The notes below the pieces were generated by a model, which saw only the letters and a program-made list of their open reading frames with translations, had not been told where the DNA came from and ran no database searches. Below are positions 1 to 21,900 of a stretch of 64,000 nt of DNA, in pieces. The position numbers and the translations under genes are program-made. The stretch is from contig NC_092524.1 of NCBI RefSeq assembly GCF_037038585.1, forward strand, positions 67,258,552-67,322,551. Direction: 5' to 3'. Position 1 is the stretch's first letter; every line of letters begins with the position of its first letter. This DNA is from Patagioenas fasciata. Lineage: Eukaryota; Chordata; Aves; Columbiformes; Columbidae.

Positions 1-975
1 AAGCACAGTGAGTGAACAGGACTCCACAGGTGGCCTCCCCCTCTGATGGGAGATCTATTTCTTCCTTTTATTTTTCCCCTCCTTCCCTTTAATCAGCTGT
101 ACTTGAGAACCATTCTTCTCCCACAGCAGCTCAGCTGATTTTTATTTCATAGCTTTTGCCGACACATTTTGTTGCAACACAATGAGGTGACCAAGATGCC
201 ATTCCAGAGCTGAAACAGCTGCGCATTTTCTCCTTCACAGATCAATCTCACCTGAGAGAGAAGGGGTTGACCTCTATCATGTTTAATCAGCATTGGCAGA
301 AACAATGTACAGCAGCTACTGAAGCTGAATTCCTTGTATTATCTTTAGTATTCAACAATATTAAAAAAAATAATCTCCAAGGACAGGAAAGGAAGAAACA
401 GTCGTCATGCATCAATTAAACCTGGGGGTCTCATGGGCAGGAAAGAGATGAGCAACTGTGAGAAGAAAAAGGTGCAACTAAGTTCTTTTGACTCCTTCAA
501 GCCCTGGGGTCTCCTACACAACTACTCTAACAGCATTCAGCTGGCACCTGCACATTACATTGCATTTCACAGCTCCAGGTTACACCAGGAGCCTTGACCT
601 TGTGGGAGAGGTGAAACATCGAAGTCTAAGTGATGCTTCAGAATGAAGTTGAGCCCCCATGCTGTCTCACAGCTGACAAGAATACACACTGAGTTTTGGG
701 AGACCAAGGTGCAAAGCAGCCAGGGGGGACAGCGGTTGTCCCACCACAATCCATCAGCTCCTCTCCTTTGCTGTCACCCTTCACAACAGATGGCAAGAAG
801 AATTATTTTAGGTAGAAGAGCAAGCAAAGGAGCACATTAATGACTGAAGACCATGCTACAAGTCCAAAGCAAACTCCAAGAAGCTGAGAAAAGGTGGTCA
901 TACCTACAATTAAAAGCTTTACCCCTGTCAGACACTCATGATAGATGTGATACCGTGCAATTAAAACAGGGCAAC
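1..975. other. Flank downstream of GMFB, no gene seen
   Basis: This is AT-rich single-copy-looking DNA with no convincing coding exon, CR1 tail or CpG island. In mammals the next gene on this side is CNIH1 on the same strand as GMFB, so its promoter probably lies beyond the window edge. That placement comes from remembered synteny and not from anything in this stretch. Part of it could still be a longer GMFB 3' UTR if a more distal poly(A) site is used, since TTTATT (AATAAA on the minus strand) also occurs near 66 and 140. Confidence 0.5.
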
Positions 976-3900
976 AGAACCTCTTAATTAAACATTTTAT
1001 TTAAACCAATACAAGCACCATGCTTAGCAAAAAAGATTTGGTTTAAAGTAAACATGCAATGTGAACTAGCAGAGACTAAACAGCGTATGGAAGTTGTACT
1101 GGTTACTGATATTTTCATGGAATTGCCAAATTCTCAAAACTGGCCGTGAACCTCTCGCAGCACTGGTGCCAACCCTGCCATGTCCCAGGACAAGTCACAC
1201 GGAGTCTGGGTCACCTAACAAAAGCAAGAGTTTCACTGTGCCCCTCCTCATGTCCCATCATACCCCCAGTACACAGTTACCAGATGTATTTATTAAAGAA
1301 AAAATAGTTGTACGACATTTCCTTTTTTGAGCGCACTGAAGCGAGGGACTGAACTCCCTTGCTTTTGCATGTGTGATTCAGACTCCTGTTACCAGTTAAA
1401 CATTGATTTCTGGACTAGTTATTTTACAGTTAAAGATACAAAAATGGAACCCTGGTACGAATGCAGAAGATGCTCCTTTGGAGAAGTGAAAAGGTGTCGA
1501 CACCTGCATTATTGCCTCGTTTGACAGATCAAAACAGCATTCATGATCCTAGAAACACACTTAAACCATCAAATACTTTTGTTGTTAAAAAAATTCAAAC
1601 AATACAAATCCATTTTATAGGCTGACATGCAAACTCATGCTTTAATTCAGCTTACCATCAACGAATACGATTGCAAAAGCTGCATCCCTGCCATCTAGTC
1701 AAGCAAACCAGATTAATTGTGGCAGAAGTCTCCCTTTATGAGACCTCTAACTTTAACTCCAGGCCAAGGATTCTATGGCAAACCCAACTCCTGAAAAATA
1801 GGAGCTCACAATGGAAAATGCTGACTCTCAGACCTTTAGCTACAAAGGCTCCCATAAGTGCCATTAATTTATGTTGTCCTTTAATTTGAACCCTCTTCAG
1901 AGATCTGAAAATTCAAGACAAATGTACGATTATAGATGGGCAACTCACTAGTACAGTATAGTCAGAACATACTGGCCTTCTGAACATGGACACATCTGCC
2001 TCCTGCTTCTCTTCAGTACAGAAAATAGAGTTCTAAAGGTGGGAAGAGTACATTATGAAAATAAGTATGATCACAATCATAATTAATGCCTTTATTTAAT
2101 CAAGTATTAGCACTACCTGTATCTCAAGAGCCTAGGACAGTAAGCAGCAGCCAGTTGTGTCGAAACACTGCATTAAAAACAAGAAAACCACAACGGAGCC
2201 TAGAACAGCAAACATCCTCTGCACGCTTGTTCTCCAGGTACCTGCAGCTGCTTCCTCAGCTCCACAGCTCCGAGAGGGGATAGACGTACAGCTGCCAAGA
2301 AAAGCTGTTTGAAGAACAGTACTGGTGGGCTGAGCAGCATCAACATCACCTTTCACAAGAAAATGGTTTTAATGCTCTCATGGGGATTTGTTCGCTCTAT
2401 GCAATTGTGGGGCAGCACTCAAGGCAGAAAGTCCTTAAGTGGAAGCAACAATAACGCCTGAAGAGACAAGAAAAGAACTTGGACTGAAGATACAGCCAAT
2501 GTTTTCTTGGCAGAAGGTGGAGTGATCCAGAGATGAAGAATCAAATTCAACCATTTGACTGCAGCAGCTCCTCCCTTCTCCTCCCAAAAGAAAGAGAGAG
2601 GCCCCTTTTACAGTCATTTTTGTCAAGACCTGTGCAAGCAGCAGTTGGATGCTGGCAGCCTCCCAGTGTACAAAGTACAATAACAAAGATTATTAATCCA
2701 GTTTTCCCCACTGCCAATCAAGCTGATCGGTACAAGTGGCAGTTTCCCTGTCCCCCGCGCTGTACTGACATGCCTGTGAGCACAATGCCAACAAAACGAG
2801 ATCCTTGCTGTTTCAAGACTGATGCTTAGAATGACACTATTCTTTAAGCCAAAGTCTTATTCATACAATGTTTGTCACAAAAGATATTGTTTTTATTGAT
2901 CTGTAGTACAGAATGATCAAGCAACAGTTTCATAATCCACATTTATTTTTTTGTCCAGGGAAGTGAAATTGTTTTTCCAGTTCACTACATTAACACAGAA
3001 ATGTAATTTTAATTACAAGCATTTTTTTTTCCCTGCACTGAAAGACCAACTTAATTGGATCATTCTAACACGTACTTTTGAAAAGCTCCTCTGAACTCAG
3101 ATTAGTATACAAATAAATGAGCAGTAACATCAAACTAAGAAGAGATTTATCAACACTGAGGACCTTTGCAAATGAATTCCCTGCGATTTTAGAGGAATTA
3201 GTGTTTTAACACTAACACAACAGATGTTTACAAACAAAAAATAAACCTCCTTTCAGCAAAGGTTTCACAGCATGAAATACTGGCCTCCAAATTTAACACT
3301 GCATTCCTTCCCAGCAAACAGATTTGTTAGCGCAGCTGTATTTTAAGGTACGTTATCAACAGGAAGCTGCTCTCACGCAGATACTGATTCAGAAGCACAA
3401 CAAACACTCATGAGCAAGATAGTGAGATACTGTCACATGAGCAACTCCTTTTGCCACCGCATGGGCCCAACGCGTCCCACGTCAGACAACTACTCTAGCG
3501 AATATAAAACGGACCTGTAAAAAGACTGGTCATATATAAAAGTTAAATACTATTTTCACATTAGAATATTTGTTGTTTCAAAGAGATGAACCGTAAGTAA
3601 ATGAAAATCAAATTACCACTTATGCAAAAGTTTTATCTGGAATGTAGTTTTGACCAACAAGCAGTTAAGAAAGAGACTGTAATTACTCAAAAGCTATGTG
3701 TGGCCAGCTTTTATAACAAAAGAGATATAAATCATTCATAATCATGAAAAGCTTTAACCTCCTGACTCCTACAAATGGAGTAGATGACTGGAATTTCAAA
3801 GAAAATGAGGTTAGCTTTCTTTTTTAACAGATGTCAACTGCAAGACCAGGCACTAGGAAAAAATGTTACTTGGATTCTTTAACAAAGTTTTTACCAAATT

Positions 3901-4747
3901 TGTAATAAGTGGCAGTGTAAAATTCTCAAGTCATTTTAAAGCTAACAAATTAAAGGCACACAGTATTTTAACAGGTGTTCATATAACAGGAAATGAGCAA
4001 AGAGGTAAAGTTCTTAACAGTGTAGTAAGTTATATATGCAAAACATCTGGTACCAGAGTAGCCAGAGTTGTAGTTCAGCCCTTAGTTATCACCTAGTTCC
4101 TGTAAGACTATATCAGCATGAGAACTGGACAGTCAAAGCTGTGCCCTGAAATTCTGTAAGATCGACTCAGTCAACTGAGGAATTACTGGAATGACAAAAA
4201 TTAATTCCAAGAATTTGAGAAAGTTCACATGGACTCGATGGCAAGGCAAACGGATGGGTTTGCAGTACAAGGATTTTGTCTTTTGGATATTAAATGCTTC
4301 CAGAGAGTAGTTTTCAAAACTGAGAAGACGTTAAGTCAAAAAGTCTGAAAATTACGTGACAGTACACAATTTCTGCATATAAATGGCTAGTATATGTCAT
4401 AAGGATGCATTTGTAGCTCAGAAGAAGTTAGCGTCAGCTTCCAAATTATGTTCGTAGATAGTTATAAATCCAGAACTGAACTATTTTAGTTATAGAAATA
4501 TTAGTCACAGGAGTGCAAAAGGAGTCCCTGCAGAGGAGTATTCCCTTTTAACAGGTACAAATAAGGAAACACCTGCAGAGACTTGTTACTTCAAGGAGAC
4601 AGACCTGCCATTCTTTGCACAAACTTTGCACAAGAGAGATACTGCAGGAGACAGATGTAAATACAGTGCATTTTTTAGATGTAAGTACTCATGTCTGGTT
4701 CCAGTATTATCAGGATGGTACATAAATACTTATTTTCGGAGGTTTTC
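975..4747 (-). other. GMFB: GMFB 3' untranslated region (extent inferred)
   Basis: The stretch following the GMFB stop codon is AT-rich and has no other exon. Minus-strand AATAAA signals lie at 2942-2947, 2091-2096 and 996-1001. The last of these is followed by an A-rich cleavage context and a GT-rich downstream element, giving a 3' UTR of about 3.75 kb. That fits my recollection that the mammalian GMFB mRNA is about 4 kb with a long 3' UTR. Several closer signals suggest alternative shorter transcripts. The exact end is an inference. Confidence 0.55.
996..1001 (-). promoter_or_regulatory. Candidate distal poly(A) signal of GMFB
   Basis: TTTATT on the plus strand reads AATAAA on the minus strand. 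Cleavage would fall near 975-982, followed by GT-rich sequence. Other AATAAA copies at 2091-2096 and 2942-2947 may serve shorter isoforms. Confidence 0.45.
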
Positions 4748-14277
<9,530 letters not shown>

Positions 14278-14573
14278 CTTGCGCGCGCGCAACCACCCAA
14301 CCGCCGCCGCTCGCGCGCCACCAACGGAAACCACCACCGCCTCTTCGCTGGGCTGCGCACCCCACTGCGCCTGCGCGACAGAGACCCCGCCTTCCTCCCC
14401 TCTGGCCAATCAGCACGGTTGTCCCAGCCGGGCGGGGCAGCGTCACCCGCCTACGGGTAGCGGGAAGGTTCAAGGATCGCCGGGGAGCGGCTCATCACTG
14501 GGGGCGGTCCAGGTGCCGCGGCGCCGCCGGGGAGGGAGAGAAGGGGCGCCTCGTACCCCCCGCCTCCTGCTGT

Positions 14574-14624
14574 GCCCCGCCCCGTTGCCATGGGGCCCGC
14601 GGAGTCATGGCAACGGGGCGGGGC
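14574..14624. repeat. 19-bp perfect inverted repeat with RFX-like half-sites
   Basis: The arms at 14,574-14,592 and 14,606-14,624 are exact reverse complements around a 13-nt GC-rich spacer. The inner part of each arm is GTTGCCATG / CATGGCAAC, which matches RFX X-box half-sites; the outer part is a CCCCGCCCC / GGGGCGGGG Sp1-type box. It lies 300 bp upstream of GMFB and 1.25 kb upstream of CGRRF1. Confidence 0.85.
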
Positions 14625-14730
14625 CATGCGTAGGGGGCGGGGCCGTGCGCAAGGGGCGGGCGGGGGTTTCCTCACGTAGGGTCCGCCAGACGTGGGGCTG
14701 CTCCTGGGGGCGCGGAGAAACGGGATCCGA

Positions 14731-15690
14731 GCCGAGGGATTGTATTTGTGAGCGGTTAATGTCACTTGAGGGTGGCAACATTTAAACCCCGATTCGCAGA
14801 GGATCATCATGATGCCGATGCCAGGCAGGAATAGCAGCCCGTGGTGGGGTGACCACGGTCAGGCGAGGCCGTTAAGGCCTATTAGTAACATCACATCCTT
14901 TGCTAAAACACCAGGGAGCGCGCACAGAAAAATGACTGTTAAAAAAACTTCAGCTGGAATTTCCGTCTCAATAAAGATGAGAAAATTCAAGCATGAGACA
15001 GAAATCGGTAAGCTCTGCTTCTCGTCGTACTTATTGTTTATACGAGTTGAGCATAATTCTGGAGGTGCAGCAGGATCTGGAGCTCACAAATACAAGCAGC
15101 AAGTGTGAGGCAGCCCATAATAGACTGTTGGTGGAGGTCTGCCCCGGTGCTGAGGAAATATCTGGCCTTTTTTTGTGCTGCTGAGGATTTAAACTGCTGT
15201 AATGGAAAAGAAAATGCCTTCTCAACCATCCCATAACAGTAAGATTTGAAAAAAATCGTCTCTTTGCTTGCTCAGAGAGAATGAAACTATACTTCACATC
15301 TCAGATATGACTTCTTGCAGACTGTGATAACGACTTAAATACCAGATCTATAACATAAAATTGCAGATTTTTGGCGAGAGCTTCAGTAAACACCACAGAA
15401 GCACAGGATTGCTGAGCAGCTGTTGAAGCGTCACTTAATCTCCATGAGCTCTTAAAGGCACCTATTTCAGTATTCCATTGGTAGTTCGTTTATTCATTTT
15501 GTTACCTATTTGTGTTTAGGAGCAGAGGTCACGGGAGGAGGTTCACAGCACCACTTACTTACTCCAGCTCAGTTTTCCAAGCGCCACGGAGATGTTTGAA
15601 GGCGGGTTGTGCAGAATGGGCACAAACGCGGGGTTTTTTTTATTATTTAAATGCTTCGTGCAAACCCAGGCAGGTGGGGAAGCCTCGCAC
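14731..15690. other. Spacer between the GMFB and CGRRF1 promoters
   Basis: AT-richer DNA lies between the two CpG-rich promoter zones. I see no coding exon or known repeat. It could carry shared regulatory sites. Confidence 0.5.
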
Positions 15691-15879
15691 CGCCCATCGG
15701 GTCCTGGCCCCGCCCCCTTGCCCGCCCACTTGCCCGCCCACCTCCGGGCAAGCTGAGGGCAGCGGCTTCGCTCGGCTGCCGCGCATGCGCGGGGTTCCGG
15801 GCCGAGACGGCCGGCACGGCCTGGCCTGGCGGTTCCTGCGCTGTGGGGCGGTGCGGGCCGGCCCCGGCCGGCCAGCCCC
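15690..15879 (+). promoter_or_regulatory. CGRRF1 CpG-rich promoter with NRF1 site
   Basis: The 190 bp before the start codon is CpG-rich. It carries repeated CCGCCC/CCCGCCCAC boxes at about 15,710-15,745 and the NRF1-type palindrome GCGCATGCGC at 15,781-15,790. No TATA box is seen. Transcription probably starts at about 15,790-15,850 (inferred). Confidence 0.7.
15781..15790. promoter_or_regulatory. NRF1-type palindrome
   Basis: GCGCATGCGC is the core of the NRF1 consensus. It lies 90 bp upstream of the CGRRF1 start codon, a typical position for a proximal NRF1 site in a TATA-less CpG promoter. Confidence 0.6.
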
Positions 15880-15983
15880 ATGGCTGAAGTGTTCCTCGTC
15901 ATGCTCTACGAGGACTTACCGCTCTTCTGCATCACCGTGGTGTTCATCTGCTTCCTCGTTACCAGCGGCCTGGTGCTGGGCTG
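15880..15983 (+). CDS. CGRRF1: CGRRF1 coding exon 1
   Basis: The 104-bp coding part encodes MAEVFLVMLYEDLPLFCITV and the rest of the membrane anchor to LVLG, plus TG of a split codon. The donor is TG|GTGAGT. The ATG context is GCCCCATGG. The split codon becomes TGC (Cys), whereas I recall Trp at this place in human. Confidence 0.95.
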
Positions 15984-18900
15984 GTGAGTGCAGCGAGGGC
16001 AGCCTCTGTAACCACACCGGCCCTGTGGGGCTGGTGTTGCTCGTGGGGGCCGGTTTGGGGTGATGGGCTCCGGCTGCGGAGGTCTGGCGGTGTAGTGAGG
16101 GGGCACGGTGTGGGAGAGGGGTAATGTGAGCTGGCACCCCTTGAGATATGAACTCCGGGGGTGTGGGGTGGCCCTGGGGTGGGACAGTGCTGGGAGATGG
16201 GGGTGTGGGCTTGGCAGTGGTTGGAAAATTGGGGTTGTGTTTAAGAAAGGAAGGTGAGGAGGACCAGCAGTGACCATAGGAGCTGTTCTTGTAGGAGAAG
16301 GGGAGGATGGTAAGGCAGTATCTGGAGTTCTGTGTCCAATTCTGGGCTCCCCAGTTTAAGAAGGACAGGGAATTACTGGAGAGAGTCCATGGGAGGGACA
16401 CAAGGATGCTGAGGGGTCTGGAGCATCTTTGTGATGAGGAGACACTGAGAGAGCTGGGGCTGTTTAGGTGGAGAAATGAAGCTGGGAGGGGATCTCAGCA
16501 ATATTTATAAATATCTCCAGGGTGGGTGTCAAAGGATGGACCAGACTCTTTTCAGTGGTACCCAATGACGGGACGAGGGGCAACGGGCACAGACTGAAAC
16601 ACAGGAGGCTCCATCTGAACATGAGCAGAAACTTCTTTACTGGGAGGTGCCAGAGCATGGCCCAGGCTGCCCAGAGCGAGTGTGGAGTCTCCTTCTCTGA
16701 GACATTCAAACCTGCCTGGACCCTCCTGTGTGATCTGCTCTGGGACCCTGCGTGAGCAGGGGGGTTGGACTGGGGGATCCACAGAGGTCCATTCAACCCC
16801 AACCATCCAGAGATTCTTTGATGAAAGCTGTGGAGAAAACAGGAGTGGCTGGGAGAAGACCTGACCCAGAGTGATGGGGTGGGAATCAGGGCGGGCTGCT
16901 TCAAGGGAAGAGTTTGGCACTGTTGGAGATGGATCTCTCAGATCTTGGTGGTAGTTCAAATGAGCAGATATGGAGTGAAGTGCCTGGTGTTAGGCCGAGT
17001 AGCAGCTAAATCTGTCAAGCTTTAAGGCAGGGTTGTTACTGAGGCCTGAGACTACCCAGGACCGCTGATGGGGCACCAGGCTGTTCCACTGCTGAACTTC
17101 ATAGAAGAGGGAATTTGAGGTGAACCAAACAGGGTGCTGGGACTGAGATGGGGGCAACCGTTGAAGAGCTGACTTGCTAAGGTGTCTAGAGGGGTGATGA
17201 GTGGCAGACCCTCTCCTACTTGTGTTTGAGAGGATTCAGCAAAGATATTACTGTTGACTTTTTCAGAAACAGATCCCTGAATGTCTCTCCATCGTGCTGT
17301 TGTGTTTGTTTTCCTGCTAGCTCAGGAGCATCTGTAAATGTAAATACTGATACTTGCCAAGTGGAGAGCATTGATTAGCAATCAAAATATTTTATGTAGG
17401 AATTGTGGATACACCACACTTCTGGAGAGAATAAAATGGAGTTACTGTATTTCCTCCTATTGGCTTAACATTAATATCTGTAGTGCTGCGCTTCAGTGTG
17501 TTACTTCTTTTGTCTCCGTTTGAATTACAGATGTTTTAGCTGTAGCTGTTTGTTCTCTTGGCAGCTTATAAATACTCTGCCTGACTTTTCCTTTAGTGCA
17601 AAGTCTTTCCCTTGTTTACATCACTTTGTTAGCTGCCACTGGCTCGAACATATGCTGTCTATTGCTTTTGGTGTGAATGAACGTATCTTTTGATCTTCCA
17701 GATATGCTTTGTGGAAAGCTTCTTTTTCTTGTTTTGCATTGCCTCCCCTAGTGCTGGGTAGGTGGTAGTGAAGGCAAGACTACTCTTTTGTTTGTTATCT
17801 GACTGCTGGATGAAGCTCCACCTCATTATTTACCTGGAGAGAAAGGTGGTAGAAATCCTTTTCATCGTTCTCTCTGTCCCAATGCACACTGGTGGTTTTA
17901 TATTGTCATCTGCTTCTCTCCACTTTTCCTTTTTTGCTTTATCAGTTCTTTAAAGATACTATCTTTACAAAAAGTATACTGAATCATGATTTAAATAAAT
18001 CTTCTGCATGTATATCCCAAACCAGTGATCCTTTATCAGTTTAATCTTTATTTACGTACTTATAATCAACACTTTGCAGTCCTCTGCTGCAAAATGTCTG
18101 AAATAGCTGTGCCGGAAGATCCTTACGTCTGCACGCATGTCCAGTGATGCTTTTTGGGCTGCAGGGTGTGCAGAAGACCATCCAGATGGATTTGCGTTTC
18201 AGGAACAGAGATTCTAAGTGCATCTGCACTAGATATTATTGCAGTTTATGTAAATAGATACAAACTGTCTTCACACCAGTTTGTTAAGGAACTGTTAGTC
18301 AAGTCGATGCAGTAGCCAGGGGCTCAGCGCATACAAGTAGGTGGCAGCTGCTCAGAGATATTTGCTGTAGCTGTGTGACCAAGAGCCTCCAAGCAATTTC
18401 AGCGTGTGTGCAGCTGCAGTTACAGTCGAAGTGCTCTTGAACTTGCTCGTGAAAACAACTTGATCCTTTATTTGCTACACAGAGTACTATAAATGCATAT
18501 GGTGTCACGTAAGTACATAATACTTGATATATTGCTGTAATGACATTTTGTTTACCCCATCATTTTTGGTGTCGATTGTCAGCTTGTTTTATGGATGTGT
18601 TCGTGGTGGTGTCAGTCAGCCTGAAAAACACCAACTGCTTAGGAATCTTAATGTTTGTGTATGCAAAATCATGCACTGATTTGACGAGCGTCTGTTTTTA
18701 TGGCCAGCCCTGGATCCCTGTGGCTCCGCTCAGAGTCACAGTAGGTTCCTGCAAAGGCGGTTTTGTAGAGCCAGCCCGTTAGATCCTCTGGGGATAGGGT
18801 TGAAGAGGAATTTAGATTAGCTCAGTATGGTCTTCTACATCGTCTTTTTAGCTTAACACTCATATTAGGAGAAGCTGCAGGCTCAGTACCGGTTTGAGGT

Positions 18901-21900
18901 CCTGACGGCTCTTTGAAGAAGTTTAACGCATGAGCAAAACCAGTGGAAACTCCTGCCTTTTCTAAACTAGCGTTTCGGATAAATTAATTTTCCCCTATAC
19001 CAGCTAATGCTCTGATAGAATGTTAGATCGTGAAATACATCTGTATCTCTATTGATTATTCATATAATGAATACTACATTAAAATTTACAGAGGTGCTGT
19101 ACCTTACCGTTGAACAGAAAGGCCTTTCTGCCTTCAGTTGCTGCTAAAGCTGTATTTGAGGCTTTTTTCTGTGGCTGGTTTTCATGGTGATTATCCTGGT
19201 GCTTTTGACCAGTGAAGAAAATTTCCAAAGAACAGGGTTTTTACTTCAGAATCAGCCAGATGGTATAAAACAGGAGGCATCTTTCTGTGTGTTTGGAGAT
19301 ATTAGCTCCGCTCAGTTTTGGATACCAAGTAAGTGAAAGAGCTGCTGCACCTGGTTTCTATGTAAGATGTTTAACTGGTGCGGTTCATTCCAGCCCCATT
19401 GAAGTCAGCACACTGGTTTTACTTCTATCGGAGAGAGATTCAACCCTCCATGTGTGCAAAATAAGTATGGCTGAGCACCCTATATTATCTCATTGAAGAA
19501 ATGCAAATGTTTCCATCAAAATCTAGCAAACCGAAGGAATTTATCAAAGATGGAGTATAGAGTATTTTCCACCGGTTCAGTTTCTTTCCTCTTTGGTGTA
19601 TCTGTGACACTCAGGCAAGGCACGATGTTAAACAGTAAAGGCAAATATTTGTTAAACTCCCAGGAACAGGTTGTTCCTGTTGAGAATGGTTTTGAGAATT
19701 TTCTTTCCTGAGATAGTCCTCAAATTGAAAATCCCTTTTGACTGATGTTTTTTGCCTGTTAGTCTCACAAAGGGCACCCCTGCACTGTCAATCAATAGGA
19801 GGGAACCCAGTGTCAGTAAAAGCTCCGCTTTTCTTCTTCGTTTGACACGCAGGAGTTAGAAAAGATTATAAAACCAGGGAAAAGTAGCAGTTAAGCCACA
19901 CAATTGCCTGTTTGGCTCAGAGCTGTATTGTACACGAAATTACTTCAGCAATTTTCAAACTGATTACATTGAAGTTGGTCGTGCCCTTTTCAGCTCGGGT
20001 TATTGATGTGAGACCCATCTTACCGTAACCACCGCTATTTCAGTGGAGTAAATGGAAAAAATTGATGCAGGGAAGAGCCGACGTTTCGTGCCATTCCGAG
20101 TTTTCCAGCACCCAATATGCTGATGGCTGCATAAACCCAAGTTCAAAGCCATTAAACAGGCCATTGCTTCAACAGTACAGGTGGCAGCGACAAAAGCACA
20201 GATTCAGGAAAGTACAGCCTGAGCTAATTAATAACTGTTTTCTAAAATGCGTTAACAAAAGACTCCCACAGCCTCTGCCTGTTGCTTTACTAATGAGATG
20301 GGGCGGATTAATGCAGTTAAGAAAATCTCTTCGGTCTCCAAAGTAGTCTTCTGATTGCATATCTGGGGCAGTTTCTCTAATCAGCTTTTGGTTATTGGAA
20401 GTTATTGCTATCACCTTAAAAAGTGAATTATTTCTAGCCAAGTGTAAAAGGAAGTCCGTTGTGGAGCTTGTTTTGTAGATCCTGATCTTCTGTAGCGGTT
20501 CTTTTAAAAGCCCCAGGCAACATGAAAATCTTGGGGTTTTTAATTGATGTCAGAAATCATCCCGAAATATTCTTCCTCACGTTCTTTGATTTTAATTTTG
20601 ATTGATAGGGTGTTTAAACTTTTAAACCTATGTTTTGTTACACTTCTAGAGTCAGAATCTCACTTGGGCTAGCGTGCTAGTTTCAGCTTTGCAAGGCTGT
20701 TAGAGACTCAGCCTTGATTTAGAGTCTTGATTATTCTGCACTTGGTTTCTAGCTCAAAGCAGAAGCTTTATGGCCCCTGGTTTAATATCAGCATATTATT
20801 GTAACTGAGGTTCACATGGAAAATAGGGATCTTAGTCTCCCATAAAAACATCTTACTGGCTGTAGTTACACCTCGGAATATCTTAGGGCTGAATGATTTA
20901 CGCATAGTGTCTTCCTTTTGAGCACCCAGCCCATTAAGGCTGTTCCATCTTTGCAAGCAGCGGGGTTTTTTGTTTGGTGGTTTTGGGTTTTGTTTTGTGG
21001 GTTTGCTTGGTTTTTTGGGTTGGTTTTGTTTTGTTGGTCCTGTGAATGGGTGTGCAGAATGTCAATTAGGAGAAATCTCTGGTGAACCATTTACCACTAG
21101 AGGGCATTGACCATTTTAATCTCTTTCTGGAAATGAGTTTCTCCTGTTTCCCTGTGAAGACTCCTACATTCTGCCATAGAAAGCTGAAGTCAGATTGGCG
21201 GGCTGTACAACGTATGCATCCTAGCAGTATTCTGCGATGCCAAGCTGTTTGTTGTGCTGCTTGCTATTATATTTAGAGGAGAAGAAAAATTCAAATGTGT
21301 CAACGCTAACTCTTAACCCACTTGTTCTTCTTGCTTTATGTCTCGTAGCTTCGGGTTGGTCGTTCCTGTTATTCTGAGAAACTCAGAAGAAACAGAATCC
21401 AGCACAAGAGTATTGAAAAAGCGGATGAGACAAGTGAAGAATCCTTTTGGGTTAGAAATCACTCATCCTGCCACAGCTTCAGTAACAAGTCAGTGGATTT
21501 TAGATGTGCTTGATTTTTGTCAGTTTGGTTTCCTGAACATAGCACTTTCCTGTTTTCTTGCTCTCACCCTTTTATCAAAATTGCTCAACAAAATGCTTCT
21601 ACCCATCATTACAACAGAAATAATAATTTTTACACAGCTCATAAATGTGGTGCTTTTAAAAGCGAAATATTTGGATATTTAAGTGCAGATTAACTCTTAT
21701 TAAAGAAGCACCTCCTGCTATAACAGATTTTTAAGTAACAAAAACATTTGCAGATTACCAACCGCTGTGGGCGTTTGAATTGTAGAATTCTATGGAATTC
21801 ATTATGCCACTCACGTAAATCTGAGTCCAGATCTCCAGCACTGTTTGGAAGTGCACTACTTAAAAAAAAAATCCATATCTTTCTATCTGTGCTTCAGTGA

